Positions 44,474 through 55,907 of a DNA stretch of 64,000 bases are shown one piece after another (positions within the stretch are counted from its first letter, which is position 1; the number at the start of each line of letters is the position of its first letter). Position numbers and translations under genes: made by a program. Location: contig WWBZ02000062.1 of assembly GCA_011503125.2 (NCBI GenBank), positions 2,480,001 through 2,544,000 of the forward strand, given 5' to 3'. The notes beneath the pieces were generated by a model, which ran no database searches, was not told the origin of the DNA, and saw nothing but the letters and a program-made list of their open reading frames with translations. The DNA is from Botryosphaeria dothidea (taxonomy: Eukaryota > Ascomycota > Dothideomycetes > Botryosphaeriales > Botryosphaeriaceae).

Positions 44474-46286
44474 TTACTGCTTCTTCTTCTCGCTCTCTGC
44501 CTTCGCTCTGCCAAACCCACTTCTCCCCACAACTGCACCCAGCTTCACCAGCAACCATACCGTTGCAACCGCCACCGCTGCCACTGTCCCATACTCGACA
44601 TACCACGCCCTGTCCAGATCCAGCACCGGCACTTGCAGCGTCTCCACCAGCCCGCCTTCCCTCGCACCACCATCCTTCGCCGGCGGCACATGGTAAAACA
44701 TGGCCCTGTTCCCAAAGAGGCCATCATAGCCGATGTTCGTGCGGTCGAAAGGATTCGTGTTCATTTTCGTACCTTCTTCCGCCGGACAAGCCCAGAAGAC
44801 GGCAGGCCAGGGGAGAGAAGCGTTGGTGAGGCCAGATGTGTTGTGTGCCGGAGAAAGGTATCGTAGGTGGAGGGGAATCGTGACTTCAAAATCCTGATCG
44901 TCCTCGGGCTTAGCGTCGCGCTTTGTAGCGACGGACTCAGAGTCTTCGGCGTCGGGGTGCGGCACTGGATGGGCGAGCTCAAAAAGCGCGACACTGCCCC
45001 ATTGGGGCACAATCCAATCGGGGGCCTCGAGATCGGTGGCACCCGCTAGGGCACGCAAGGTACGCAGGTTGTGAGAAGCGAGGAAGAGGGGGTCGGAAAA
45101 TTGGTATTTGTCGAGAAAGAAGGTGGAGGGCAGAGTGAGATATGTGTGTAGCGCGCATGATGGACCGGGCGGCGTGAGGGTTTTCCTTGGCCTTGGGAAG
45201 GAGAGGTGGAGAGTGGGGTGGAGGCCGGTCGGCTGATTGAATATGGTGTAGTAAGTCGGGTGAACCGGATGGGCGGTCGAGGGAAGTGGATGATGGCGCG
45301 ATGGGAAGGAGAATAAGGTGGGTTCTGAGGAGTGTCAATAAGAGGCAACGTCGATGTTGATCAGAATACGCACTGGCTTTCTTGTCTTCGCCAACAACTG
45401 TCAGGAATCCAGAGAGAGACAGCTCCTCTGGCTCGATTGGGACTTCGTTGTTCAAGACACCGACTTCCATGGTATCCGCCTCCCCACGGCTAACTTCTTC
45501 GTTCCATAAGCCACCATCGGCGGGGCCTTCGGCCCAAAAGACATTAATGATAAGAGCATGAGAGATACTGTCGTAATCAAAATCCACATAGCTCGCCGAA
45601 AGTAGTGATGAGGTCTTGTCTCTGCAGTCATCCGTGGAGCAAACCTTCTCCGAGACATAGGTAGCAAGGTTCTGCAGAGACGGAAGCAAATCATGGTATT
45701 GGGAGGATGCAGACATGGAGAATCTCTCTGCCAGAATCGGGGTTCCGATGAATGTGTCCTGCAAAAGCGGTGAGTACTGAGGCAGAGTCAGGCATCTTGC
45801 GAGATTGATTACCGAGGGGGTTTTGCACTTCAAATCATCACTAAATACATGCTTCAACACTGAGCAGAGTGCATCTCTGGGGTTTTGTGAGCGGGTTTGG
45901 CGTCAAAGTTGGAGGCGTGGGTACCATACGCTTTTTGGCCTTTGCGCGGGGTGAAATAAACATGGAGACCGGGAGAGAGACGGGCGACGTAGGGCGGAGT
46001 GGAAATATAAGGGTCGGGAGAGGCCCAGCGAATGTGTAACTCATGGGATTGCTTCAGGACAGCAACAAGCTATGGGACATGAGCATGGTGGCGCGATTTG
46101 GATTTTGCGGGAAAGACTCGGGTAGGTAGCTACCTCGTGCGGGAGCTCGGAGAGGCCAAAGGTGAGGCGATGTTCTTTTGCAGCTTTGATGGGAGGAAGA
46201 GCAAGGCTGTCTTTGGTGACGGTGAGCAGGGAAGGGTCGAAGCCCTGCGCGCTGACATGGAGCAAATAGGATATTCTCTCCTTCAT
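44474..46286 (-). CDS. PBN1: PBN1 (PIG-X), GPI mannosyltransferase I stabilising subunit
   Basis: ER membrane protein that stabilises Gpi14 (PIG-M) for the first mannose addition to GPI anchors. Exons on the minus strand are 46286-46134, 46069-45930, 45876-45374 and 45324-44474, joining in phase to 548 aa; introns are 64, 53 and 49 nt. The N-terminus (KERISYLLHVSAQGFDPSLL) matches fungal PBN1. The PIG-X domain lies in the C-terminal half, with FFLDKYQFSDPLFLASHNLR, a TDLEAPDW block and IPLHLRYLSPAHN, followed by one transmembrane helix (YGTVAAVAVATVWLLVKLGA) and a Lys-rich cytosolic end (EKKKQ) that resembles an ER retrieval signal. Divergent from the SARAF gene with only 286 nt between starts. 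Confidence 0.87.
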
Positions 46287-46572
46287 GATGAACGTTGTTG
46301 TTGCAGCTGTCGGGGTCCGATGACCAGGTGGTCGCAATAAGGACCAGGCCCAGCTGCCGCTGCGTTATTCCCTTCTGGGCCTGGCGCCGAGAGCTCGCCG
46401 TGCATCTTTGGTTGCCGTCACCAGTTAGTTCAGTTCCGTCAACATTTCTGTCCGGCTGCCTGGAGCTTCAGCCACCGTGTCCTCTGCCGCCACAGCTGCC
46501 CACCTGTTTGCCCATGTAGCCTTCACCAGCATTCCTCTCCTCCATCTCCGAGGAAGAGACCTCTCCACCAAA
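46287..46572. promoter_or_regulatory. Short bidirectional promoter between PBN1 and SARAF genes
   Basis: 286 nt separate two divergent ER-protein genes. Pyrimidine-rich sequence (about 46520-46570) precedes the SARAF start. No TATA box. Confidence 0.55.
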
Positions 46573-47599
46573 ATGCGCCTCACCAGCATTCTTGCCCCAG
46601 CACTGCTGGCTCTTGCCGCCTCCAGCCCCGCCGAAGCTGCGAGAAACCCCAGGGACAGCGCCCTGCTCTCCAATGTCAAGACCCTAACCCTCCGGAAAGG
46701 CCAAATGACGGCCGCTCGCCGTGTGTCGCCTATTCCCCAGGTATGTTCGGCTGTTCGTCAGCGACCATGCAACAAAGACTAATCAGCCATGCCCACAGCT
46801 CACATGCATCGGCGGCGACGCGAAGGGCCTTTACGAAGTCGATGTGATGCGCTGCAAGAACGCCGGTTCCGACTACGATGACGAGAACATACAGTGGACC
46901 TGCCAGGCCTCCCTTCCCGAAGAATTCAAGCTCGCCTCCACCGACGTCATCTGCGAAGGTCACGACTCTCCCGACGATCCCTACGTCTTGAAAGGTAGCT
47001 GCGGTGTTGAATACCGCCTGATGTTGACAACCAAGGGCTTGGAGAAATACGGAAACCGCAGGGCGAACTGGGATGACTCTTATGGATCGCAAGACGGCGA
47101 AAAGATCAGTCAGGGAATAACCATCCTCTTCTGGTTGATCTTCTTTGGTGTTGTACTTTGGATGATTTTCGCCGCCTGCGTTGTTGGCGGTGGTAATGCC
47201 AGAGATCGAAACACATGGACTGGCCCGCGCTTCGACGGTGGTGGTGGCGGCGGCGGAGGTTGGGGGGGTCCCGGTGATGATCCTCCACCACCATACAGTC
47301 CACGTCCACCTTACTCCCACGAACGTAAGTCGTATCCTGCCAACGCTGCGGGCAACCAAGGATGGCGACCCGGATTTTGGTCCGGTGCGCTGGGTGGTGC
47401 TGCTGCTGGGTATCTCGCGGGCAATCGTCGCACCCGGGGAAGTAATTCGACGTTTGCAGGTCCCAGCAATCGCGGAAGCAGAACGTGGGGTGGCAATGCG
47501 GGAGAAGGGCCTTCGGGGACGTATCGGGGCTCTTCGTCACCAGCCCCGAGCACGACCAGGCATCAGAGTACCGGTTTTGGGGAAACAAGACGGAGATGA
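46573..47599 (+). CDS. SARAF-type store-operated calcium entry regulator (TMEM66 family)
   Basis: Exons 46573-46740 and 46799-47599 join in phase to 322 aa. A signal peptide (about 1-22) is followed by a lumenal Cys-containing domain (LTCIGGDAKGLYEVDVMRC, WTCQASLP, VICEGHD, LKGSCGVEYRL), the SARAF family hallmark. One membrane helix follows (ITILFWLIFFGVVLWMIFAA, near residue 185), then a Gly/Pro-rich cytosolic tail with PPPPYSPRPPY. In animals SARAF sits in the ER membrane and slows store-operated calcium entry; the fungal role is not established, and fungi lack a canonical STIM-Orai pair. An in-frame ATG at 46477 would place 32 residues before the signal peptide and is less likely. Confidence 0.85.
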
Positions 47600-48044
47600 G
47601 TTGATATGCGATACCCATTGTTTTACATTCGATCACTGAATCACTTTTCATACTGAATAAGAAAAGGTTCCCTTTTCGCTGGCATGGGCCGCTGTGAACC
47701 TGTGCTCAAATTGAGCCATATCGATATTACAATGATCCAACCACTAGCATGGATCACCAATAGATGCATGTGAGTCCCTCATCAGCGTTCATCCGCAATA
47801 TGGTCTCAATCGTGATAGACAAATTGCATATATGTGCTTTTGTCTTCAGATGAGAAGAAATATGAAAAGTATAGAAGAAAAAAGTGCCAGTCGAGCTCCC
47901 TTTTTCGGGCCCTCAAATCCATCAACTCCAGTCCCATTTCACCGAGTCCGATAAAGTGGCATCTGACCCACCCGTACGATATTTAGCCACGCAGCCATCT
48001 GCAATGGTAGCAGCATAGAATGTCAGTCCGAAGTCGCTGTCCCT
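47600..48044. other. Intergenic between convergent genes
   Basis: 3' regions of the SARAF and BTB genes. AT-rich in the middle. Nothing recognised. Confidence 0.5.
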
Positions 48045-49647
48045 TCAGGTCCCTTCTGCCAGTAGCATCCACGGAAATTCGTTAGGAGCCACATCCATAC
48101 ACGTAAGACATGGAATCTTGTGGCTTTCAGGATCGATCATCAAGTTATTGGAACAGATCTTCTTCACTGTCCTTGACGCGTAGTCTTTCAAAGCGTGAAG
48201 ATCGTCGGCCAAGTCCTCCCAATCACTGCCCAAGAACTCGAAAGTCTCTTTGATCTCCTTGATGACTTTGTCATACGCCAAATAGGCGTCACCGCCACGA
48301 TATATGCGGCGCAGGAGCGTACCAATTCCGTACGGAACTGTGCCGTTGTTTCCAGAAACATGGTCGCCACTGAGTCGACGGCTGGAATCTGCGCCCTGGC
48401 GCTCGATCTTGTCGAGCTCATCGGCCAACCAATCTCTAAATAGCTGCACTGTGATCCATGTCTCTAGACTTCCTCCCATCTTGACAGGCTTGCCATCCAT
48501 GTGTACTGTCAGGCGGGACAGCTCTCCAACCACTATTTCTTTGGCACTCTTAAGTTTTTCATCCTTCCTCTTGAGTTGGGCAAGGACAACAGGAGGGATA
48601 TTCGACTTTGTGTTGGTACGAAGGAAACTGTTGAGTGAGTCCGCTAAGTGCACGAAAGCCTCGGTATAGATGGACGAGCTCTCCAGGAGAATGGAAAGGT
48701 TGTGCCAGCAGACTGGATCTTGCATGATGGCTTCGAACAGTTTCTTCCGATGTTGGGAAAAAACGTTCCCCACCTGCGCGTGAATGCTTGCAAGTCGGCC
48801 GTAAGTTCGGAATATCAGAACGAGAACTTCGGCCTGGAACAGGTTCTGATGCACGCTTTCTGACTGAAGTAGGACAGGCAAACCGTAAATATCTCTGAAC
48901 AGGTTGTCGTACGCCGAGCATAGCTCGGACAGGACGTGAGCATCAAATTTTGGTGTGTGTGATGTGAGCTGCTTGCCACCCCCCTCTGTTTTCACAGAGC
49001 TCATGATGCTCGTCGCCTGGCTTGCTGGGGCAGGCGGAATCCTCCGGTCCTCGGGGCCAGCTTCTTGCTCCCTCCTTCTCGCCTGCTCTGGAATCTCTTC
49101 AAGGGTACGCGCGATCAGCGTTGGAATTTGTGGTGGCTTCTCGTCAGTCGACAGGGTCAGAAAAGTGGTGATGTCCTCAGCGTTTCTGACAATACCACTC
49201 TGGTCGCGGGGATTCAACTTCTCCTTCAGTAAGTCTGATGCGTTGGAGAGAATGCTGGCATGAAGACGCCAAATGTGCGTCTTTGCGGGATTGGTGATGG
49301 CGATGGCGACATCTCCATTGAGAAAGTATGGGAATTCACCTGCATTTTCAGGCGTGAGTGAGCCGTCTTGAAGCATCGATGAAGTCTTCGGCCGCTTCCT
49401 GGGCCACTGAGTGTCTTGAATTGTAATTGTAAGCACAAATTCCAATAGCACCGAACCACGGTGGGAGACTGAGGTAGAAGTTCAAGAAGGGGCTTACAAT
49501 AATGTCTGTCACAAGACTGGGGGAACTTCTGAGTGGCGGGGGTTCAGGGCTCGACGCTGAATTCGAAGCCAGCAGCTCTGGCGTAGCAGCGATCGGCTGG
49601 ACAACTTGTGACACTGGGGAGTTCATCTTCTGGTGAGGTGAGGCCAT
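48045..49647 (-). CDS. BTB/POZ-like domain protein of fungal type
   Basis: Minus-strand exons 49647-49498 and 49406-48045 give 503 aa. The acceptor is the second AG (CACTCAG), because only this keeps frame with the ATG at 49647. A Ser/Pro-rich N-terminus precedes a BTB-like start (residues about 60-110: FLNGDVAIAIT.., then HIWRLHASILSNASDLL, the usual 'external structure kept for inside the cell' pattern of fungal BTB proteins). An acidic linker then leads to a long helical domain with no named match. Such proteins often serve as adaptors for Cullin-3 ligases, but many fungal ones are uncharacterised. The BTB call rests on a short motif, so it is moderate. Confidence 0.72.
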
Positions 49648-50880
49648 GGCCTTTGCAGCGAGCAACCTTTTTCCTGGTGGTGAAAAGTTGTGGATGATGA
49701 TACGAAGATGTCAAATAGTTGATGTCTTATATCTCGCTGCTTGGGCCCTGATTTCAGGCAAGTGCGGATCGCGGCTTCCTTCCACGTACAGCTCTCTAAA
49801 ATCCAGTTCGTCAGTACAGAGGAACTGAGGTTTGATGCCACCGTTGATGTTTCCGTCACGGTAAACACCATCCGGAGACTCGTGCTGTACGCTTCACGTG
49901 GGTGGCTTACTTGAAGTATCGCGACTGGCGTGCAACAGTCTTTGCTAACCACGTTGCGAAAGACGCTTTGATGGCGTTCTACGGCCACCGCATTTGCGCA
50001 GCTGAGAAGCGCATGTACAGAACGCTAATTCCAGGAACATCGATGGCCAGAAGCATGGCACAGTGCAGCAAGTAAGAAACAGAATATTGACCAGATAAGT
50101 AAGGCAGCATAGACCGTGCTCTGAACGCAGGCGTGCGTCACTTCAATTAGCCTGCCGTGGACAAGGGTAGCTCGCGGTGAAGGCATTCGAGGCGCGCTGT
50201 AGCAGGCAGAAAGACACGGCGTGTCGTGTTGTCAGGACAGAAAATCCAACACTGCCTGAATAACAAGAGATGGCTTAGGCTGAATGTGCTGCATCAGAAG
50301 CTAGCGGTTTCCCGGAGAAGATGTGCAGGGTTCTGGGAGTGAGTCTTTGTTCCCCAGCTTCAGAGAAGCATGTTCCTGGGCATTCCGACACGCAATTGAG
50401 TGTTAGCGGCAGGATCCTGTCGATCCACGTTGCACCCCATATTGGAATGGGCCGAGAGCATTTGATGGAGACGCATGGTGGCCAATGAATGGTGGTCGCA
50501 GAGATGGGTCGAAACGGGGATTACGGTTGCCAGACCAAAAGCGGAAGGCAATGCACGGGAAGAAGGTTCGGGGCGGTAACAATGGATGAGAGTATGATGC
50601 AGATGAGTCACATAAGCAAGATAGAGTGGTAGGCGACGGGATCTCCGGGGGGAGAGGGTGATGTCAAGCAGTTGCTGGGCCAACAATCGCGGTGGTTTGT
50701 TTAAGCCGCCAACTTTTTTGGCCACGGCGGCTTCCTGCATTTAAGTCTCCCAGGCACACCACCTTCTCCCTCCACTCGACACGCTTCTCCACCGCCTAAC
50801 CAATCTCACCTCGCCCCATTGCACTCCATTGCCATCCACCGCGAGCTCCATTGCGCCACCCATCCATCAACCCATCCACA
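49648..50880. other. 1.2-kb intergenic region, promoters of BTB and SPO12 genes
   Basis: Between divergent starts. A TTTAAG box near 50739 followed by a C/T-rich tract (50745-50880) is a likely SPO12 core promoter. The open frame at 50360-50740 on the minus strand has no motif and overlaps this promoter; I do not support it. Confidence 0.5.
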
Positions 50881-51354
50881 ATGTCTGCCAACGTTCTCGC
50901 CTCCCGCGACACCAACGCCCAGCTCGGCCAGGCCGCCGATGATGACAAGCCCAGGTCGCTGGAGTACCACCGCCAGGTGCTCGAGTCGCGCATGAAGAGC
51001 GGACAGTAAGTGCCCCCCCTCCCCTCAATCAAGACTTATCCGACGAGACTAAAGGATGGAACCCCCTCGCAGGATGGACGAGCAGAAGTACGTCTCTCCA
51101 TCCGACGGCATTCAATCGCCCGCCACCCAGAAGCTGGCCGCGTTCAAGAACAAGCACGGTCTCCAGAAGTATGTCTCCCTCGATCGCCCGCTGCGAGTAC
51201 CCGGTCCTAACAGGTCGCGCGCAGGGCCAAGCCCAAGACTCTCTTCGGCAAGATGAGCGCGCGCAACATGGAGAACGCCTCCAGCGGTGGCTCTATGTTC
51301 GCCGACATCCCCCAGAACAACACCGACCAGACCGCCGGCAACAAGTCGTCGTAG
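50881..51354 (+). CDS. SPO12: Spo12-family mitotic exit protein
   Basis: Small gene with exons 50881-51005, 51073-51168 and 51225-51354, in phase, 116 aa. The Spo12 signature lies at residues about 47-85: KYVSPSDGIQSPATQKLAAF, then KNKH and KPKTLFGKM. In yeast, Spo12 takes part in the FEAR network that releases Cdc14 for mitotic and meiotic exit; the SPSD..SP Ser-Pro sites in the motif are phosphorylation sites in the family. The rest is polar and probably disordered, ending in GNKSS. Such small, intron-rich genes are easily missed by automated annotation. The frame and the family motif agree well. Confidence 0.87.
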
Positions 51355-51982
51355 ACATGGCCGGCTATGTTCGGGCACTCGCATTGCGCCACAGCTGAGC
51401 GACGGCGGGTGCCACTGTAATATTACAACACACTTGGGTCTGGGTCAGGTTGGATTGCGGGCAGGTTATTTCACGGCGCTATGATACCCGGACAGGACAT
51501 TCTGGGATGGGGTCGTCCATCAATCACTACGGTTTCTTATGTCGGGACGGGCGTACATGGTTTCTCTCGGTCAAGCAGCACGTCTTTGGAGACTAGGACT
51601 CGGGCCCTGAAGAGCCCTGAGAGTCAGGTTTACGAAATTGAGAAGTCTTCTTTTCCCCCACGATGATTGTCGCATGCCGGAGATGAGCCGCGGGGGTGTT
51701 GAGCTGGGCTTTCCCCGCATCGTCGCATCGTCGCATCCGCCGCGACTCTCCACCCGCATTCATGCCGCACCTTGCCAGCGACCAGCAAGCTCTCCAGCAT
51801 GAGAGAGCGGGGCTTGAACGCCGTCTGCAGCATGCGAAGAGCCAATTGAAAGCCCCATCCTCGCCCAGCGAGTCGGGCACCTTATCTGCCTCCAGCTCGC
51901 GCGCGCTGACACCGCCGCCAACCAACCCACCCCGTGATGCCTGTAACTTGCCATCGCCCGCCCATCGACGTGCTTCGCTAAC
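51355..51982. other. Intergenic, no supported gene
   Basis: 3' region of SPO12 and promoter of the UreF gene. An open frame (51696-52466) overlaps UreF in another phase and is a shadow. Nothing else recognised. Confidence 0.5.
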
Positions 51983-52738
51983 ATGTCACCTGCAGCGCTT
52001 CATACCCTCCTGCTCCTCGCCGACTCTGCCCTGCCCCTCGGCTCCTTCGCCTTCAGCAGCGGCCTGGAGTCCTTCCTTGCCCACCACCGTCCGGTGGCCA
52101 CTTCTACCTCCCAAGCCCCGGCCTTCCACCAATTCCTACGCCACACCCTTCACACTCTTGCCAGCACTGCCCTACCCTATGTCCTCGCCGGCTATCGCTC
52201 CCCGCACCTCATCGACCAGCTCGACAACGACTTCGACGCCAGCACACCCTGCACCGTCCAGCGCCGCGCCAGTGTTGCCCAAGGCCGCGCCCTGCTCGCC
52301 GTCTGGGATCGCAGTTTCAAGACCGCCTACCATGTCTCCCCGGAAGACCCCTCCACCGCCGACGGCGTCGCCGCGCTCGCCTCATTCCAGGCCGCCCTAC
52401 GCGCTTCAACCAGCGCCACCGTCCTCCCGCCTAGCGCCCATCTCGCCCCGCTGTGGGGCTTGTTGACGCGGATCCTCGGCGTCGACCTGCATGAGGCTGT
52501 CTACCTGTTCCTTTTCTCCCATGCGCGGACGGTGACGAGCGCGGCGGTGCGGGCAAGTGTGCTGGGGCCGTACCAGGCCCAGGCGGTGCTGGCGGATGTG
52601 AAACTGAGGGAAAGGGTGAGCGGGATGGTGGGAGAGTTCTGGGATACGCCGGTCGAGGATGCAGGGCAAAGCGTGCCGGTCATGGACTTGTGGGTTGGCC
52701 GACACGAGAAGTTGTACAGCCGGATTTTCAACTCGTAA
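51983..52738 (+). CDS. ureF: Urease accessory protein UreF
   Basis: Single-exon gene of 251 aa, the usual UreF length. The opening (LHTLLLLADSALPLGSFAFS then SGLESFLA) is the family signature. The remaining helices match the all-alpha UreF fold, including an HPSA-like stretch (LLTRILGVDLHEAVYLFLFSHART) near residue 155. UreF, with UreD and UreG, delivers nickel to the urease active site and controls GTP-dependent activation. The urease structural gene and partners are not in this window, which is normal for fungi, where they are scattered. Start at 51983 places the signature immediately. Confidence 0.92.
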   Translation: MSPAALHTLLLLADSALPLGSFAFSSGLESFLAHHRPVATSTSQAPAFHQFLRHTLHTLASTALPYVLAGYRSPHLIDQLDNDFDASTPCTVQRRASVAQGRALLAVWDRSFKTAYHVSPEDPSTADGVAALASFQAALRASTSATVLPPSAHLAPLWGLLTRILGVDLHEAVYLFLFSHARTVTSAAVRASVLGPYQAQAVLADVKLRERVSGMVGEFWDTPVEDAGQSVPVMDLWVGRHEKLYSRIFNS

Positions 52739-53805
52739 CGGGGCAACTTGCGTGTCTCTATACATCTCGTTGCTTCATCACCGCAGACGTGGACATACGA
52801 AGCAATGGAATTTCAAAAATGAGCCTCGAGGCAAATACGTGAGTCGATCTGTATTTTGCCGGACGTTGGTGAGTTTGTACGCTCTTGGTAAGATGCTGCG
52901 ACTTGGCGAGCACCCAACTGATCTTCGATTATAGGCTCTGCACGCTGCATATCTCACACCATACTGGCGAGGTTCTCTCGTTGAAACTTCGTTGCGAGGT
53001 TAATGATCCTAGCGGGAAATTCGGATGCTTCCAATGGCATGAAATGCAATGTGCTTGGCTCAGCACACACTTGAACAGCTGTTTTATGATGGGCGAGTTT
53101 CCTATAGCCGACGCAGGTACAAGCATTTTCACCCTCCTTCTGAAAGATCAAAAACTCGTCCAGTCAAGCGTCCGCGGCCCCACAGACACGCACGAAGTTT
53201 TATCTTCTGCTGCCTCTTTGGGCCCAATCATAGCGAGTGACAAATCAACCTGGAGTCTACACCGACCCTAGAGTGCTTACTCCGCATTAGCCATTGTGTG
53301 CTGCATGCGAGCACGGCTATGGGGAGGTTTTAGCAGGGATCGGCCCCAAGGGCTTACATTTCCCCCAACTGACGTCGTACAACGAGCGTCATTGGCGTCA
53401 TAGCCCCTGGTCCACAAGCATTGGAAGACATGACACGTCGAACCGTGCACCAGAAAACATTCCTTTTGTACACGAGCAGCCCAATCAGACATGTTTCCGA
53501 GCTTACTACTTTCCTAAAGCTGGTCAAACTGCTGCCTGCGTACGCAATGAGACAATAGCTATCTTTTGCAAGCCTCGAAATGGCAAGACAAATAACAGAT
53601 CACGCATTGCTTCTTCCTTCGGAGGGCTGAAGCTCTTATTCGTGGACCTCTACCGACAGCATGGTCGGATAGAGGACTGCCCTGTCTTATTCTGCCGGAG
53701 TCCTTATGGATTATTTAAAGTCGATTTCGGCGACTGAGGCGTTTCGGTATGCTAAGAAGTTGTGCTTCCTCGATTTTGTTACTCCCAATCCCCGCTTTCA
53801 ACGCC
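52739..53805. other. 1.1-kb intergenic region, no supported gene
   Basis: Between UreF and the P450. Open frames at 52885-53271 and 53294-53737 lack motifs, splice support and codon bias. In-frame with the P450, an ATG at 53749 would add 19 residues; the better-context ATG at 53806 was chosen. Confidence 0.5.
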
Positions 53806-55506
53806 ATGGCGCTCATGGAGTCTCCCTCCACAGCTTTCCAATTACTGAAAGCTTACTCCGTCCATATCTTTCTTGGACTGGTTGCGATTCGACTTCTTCG
53901 CAACAAGTTCAAGTCCGGTCTGAGAGGCATTCCCGGTCCAACTTTAGCGGCATGGACGGGTCTTTGGCGATTCTTTGACGTCCAAAAAGGCCAAGCCCAT
54001 TGGACGCATATACACCTTCACAAGAAGTACGGTTCTCTAGTAAGGATCGGGCCAAACCACGTGTCGGTGGGGGATCCAGCAGAAATAGCGAACATCTATG
54101 GCCTTAACAAAGGCTACACGAAGGTAAAGCTGCCATATCTACTAGCCCCGAACAAGCATTGACAGGTCGAAGTCTGGTTTCTATCCCATTCAAAGCATTA
54201 GCTGGCACAAGCAACCCCAGATGAACATCTTCTCCACACGCGACGAGAAGTACCATAATGAGCAGAAGCGTCCGATCGCAGCTGCCTACAGCTTAACTTC
54301 TCTCCTGGCGAAGGAGGACGCCGTTGATTCCTGTTCTAGGCTTTTCATGGAGAAGCTTGGAGGTTTCGCGGACGAAAAGAAGCCCGTCGACCTTGGACAA
54401 TGGCTACAGTACTATGCCTTCGACGTTATCGGCGAATTCAGTTTCGCGAAGAAACTCGGGTTTCTGGAGAAAGGCGCAGACGTCGACGGCATGATGGAGA
54501 CTATTGCCGGTATCCTCGTAAGCAAGCACAACGTTCAACAACAGCACAGATTATGACGTACTTACGGCTCTGTTAACAGGTCTACGCCTCACTCTGCGGC
54601 CAACTCCCTGAATGGCATCCTTTCCTTCTCGGGAACCCTCTCTTCCCGATCCTTCTCCCGTCAATGGAGTCATGGAACTCAGTCCTGACCTTCACCCTCA
54701 AAGCCGTCAACACCGTCCTCGGCTCCACCGGCCAAGAACTCAAGCGTGACGGCGACCTCTCCCCCGCCGCCATCGCCGCCCTCGACGCAAAAGGCGACAT
54801 GCTATCGCGCTGGTCCGCCCTACGCCTCTCGACGCCGCCGCGCATGAGCACCCGCGACGTCGTCGTGCACCTCTCCACCAACGTCTTCGCCGGCTCCGAT
54901 ACCACCGCCATCGCCCTGCGCGCCATAATCTACCTCCTGCTCAAGAACCCCACGACCCTACGGAACCTCCTCGCCGAGATTGACGGCGCGGATGAGAAGG
55001 GGTTGCTCGGTGACGTCGTCAGCTACAAGGAAGCGACGACCCACCTCCCGTATCTCGATGCCGTGATCAAGGAAGCGATGCGCCTGCATCCGAGCGTGGG
55101 GCTGCTGCTCGAACGCGTCGTCCCGCCGGGCGGCGCTGAGATCTGCGGCAAGTGGATACCGGGAGGCACGATCGTGGGGGTCAATGCGTGGGTGACGCAG
55201 CACGACGAGCGCGTCTTCCCGGACCCGGAGCGCTTCTGGCCGGAGCGGTGGATCGAGTCCGGCGAGGAAGAGAAGAAGCGGATGGACGTCAGTTGGTTCG
55301 CCTTTGGCGGCGGCAGCCGGACGTGCCTGGGCAAGCACATCTCGATGATGGAGATGATGAAGGTGGTGCCGCAACTATTGCGCGAGTTTGAGTTGGAGCT
55401 AGAGGGAGGACCGGAGATGGAGTGGAGCGTAAAGAACAGATGGTTTGTTCAACAAGATGGACTGAAATGTCTGTTGAAGCGGAGGGAGCGGAGAGTGACG
55501 GCGTGA
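53806..55506 (+). CDS. Cytochrome P450 monooxygenase
   Basis: Microsomal class II P450. Exons 53806-54123, 54173-54517 and 54580-55506 join in phase to 529 aa. Order: an N-terminal membrane anchor (VHIFLGLVAIRLL); the Pro-rich hinge (GIPGPTLAAW); I-helix oxygen-binding motif AGSDTT at 325-330; ExxR as EAMR at 386-389; the PERW block; and the heme loop FAFGGGSRTCLGK at 461-473 with Cys470 as the iron ligand. All required motifs are intact. Sequence style recalls fungal P450s related to pisatin demethylase (detoxification or specialised metabolism), but I cannot assign a CYP family. The first acceptor is the second of two nearby AGs (54172), because the first breaks frame. It is a lone gene without cluster neighbours. 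Confidence 0.92.
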
Positions 55507-55907
55507 GAAGGCGCGCAGTCTCACCATTCCCGGTGATGCTATTGTATAGTTGAAAGAGTGAATTGAAGGCGTAGACAAGTGAACTGCGCCGAATAGGCAC
55601 GAATAGACATGTCCATTCGCGAGTTTTGTTCAAGCATTCATTACTGAGAAATGTGAGAACAGTTCAAATTGCCCGTCCTGAAACCTGCTCCTCCGGTCGT
55701 CCATAGCCGAGATGTCACATTAGTGCCCCCTGCTGGTCGACACATTAGCAGGCCTGTGACTGATTTCGTCCGAGTCTGAATATTCACTCACCAAAACTCG
55801 AGGACTCATGATGAAAGTTTCATCTGTGGTGAGAAACTTGACCATTCCACCTGTTCCAGGCTGCTATATCTACAATATCATTACAAAAAACACCCGACTG
55901 CACGCCT
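55507..55907. other. Intergenic between convergent genes
   Basis: 3' regions of the P450 and uS10m genes. Nothing recognised. Confidence 0.5.

Noticed and set aside
50360..50740. 126-codon minus-strand open frame upstream of SPO12
   Set aside because: Overlaps the likely SPO12 promoter and has no recognisable feature.
53294..53737. 147-codon open frame before the P450
   Set aside because: No homology-like motif and mixed codon use; ends inside the P450 leader.
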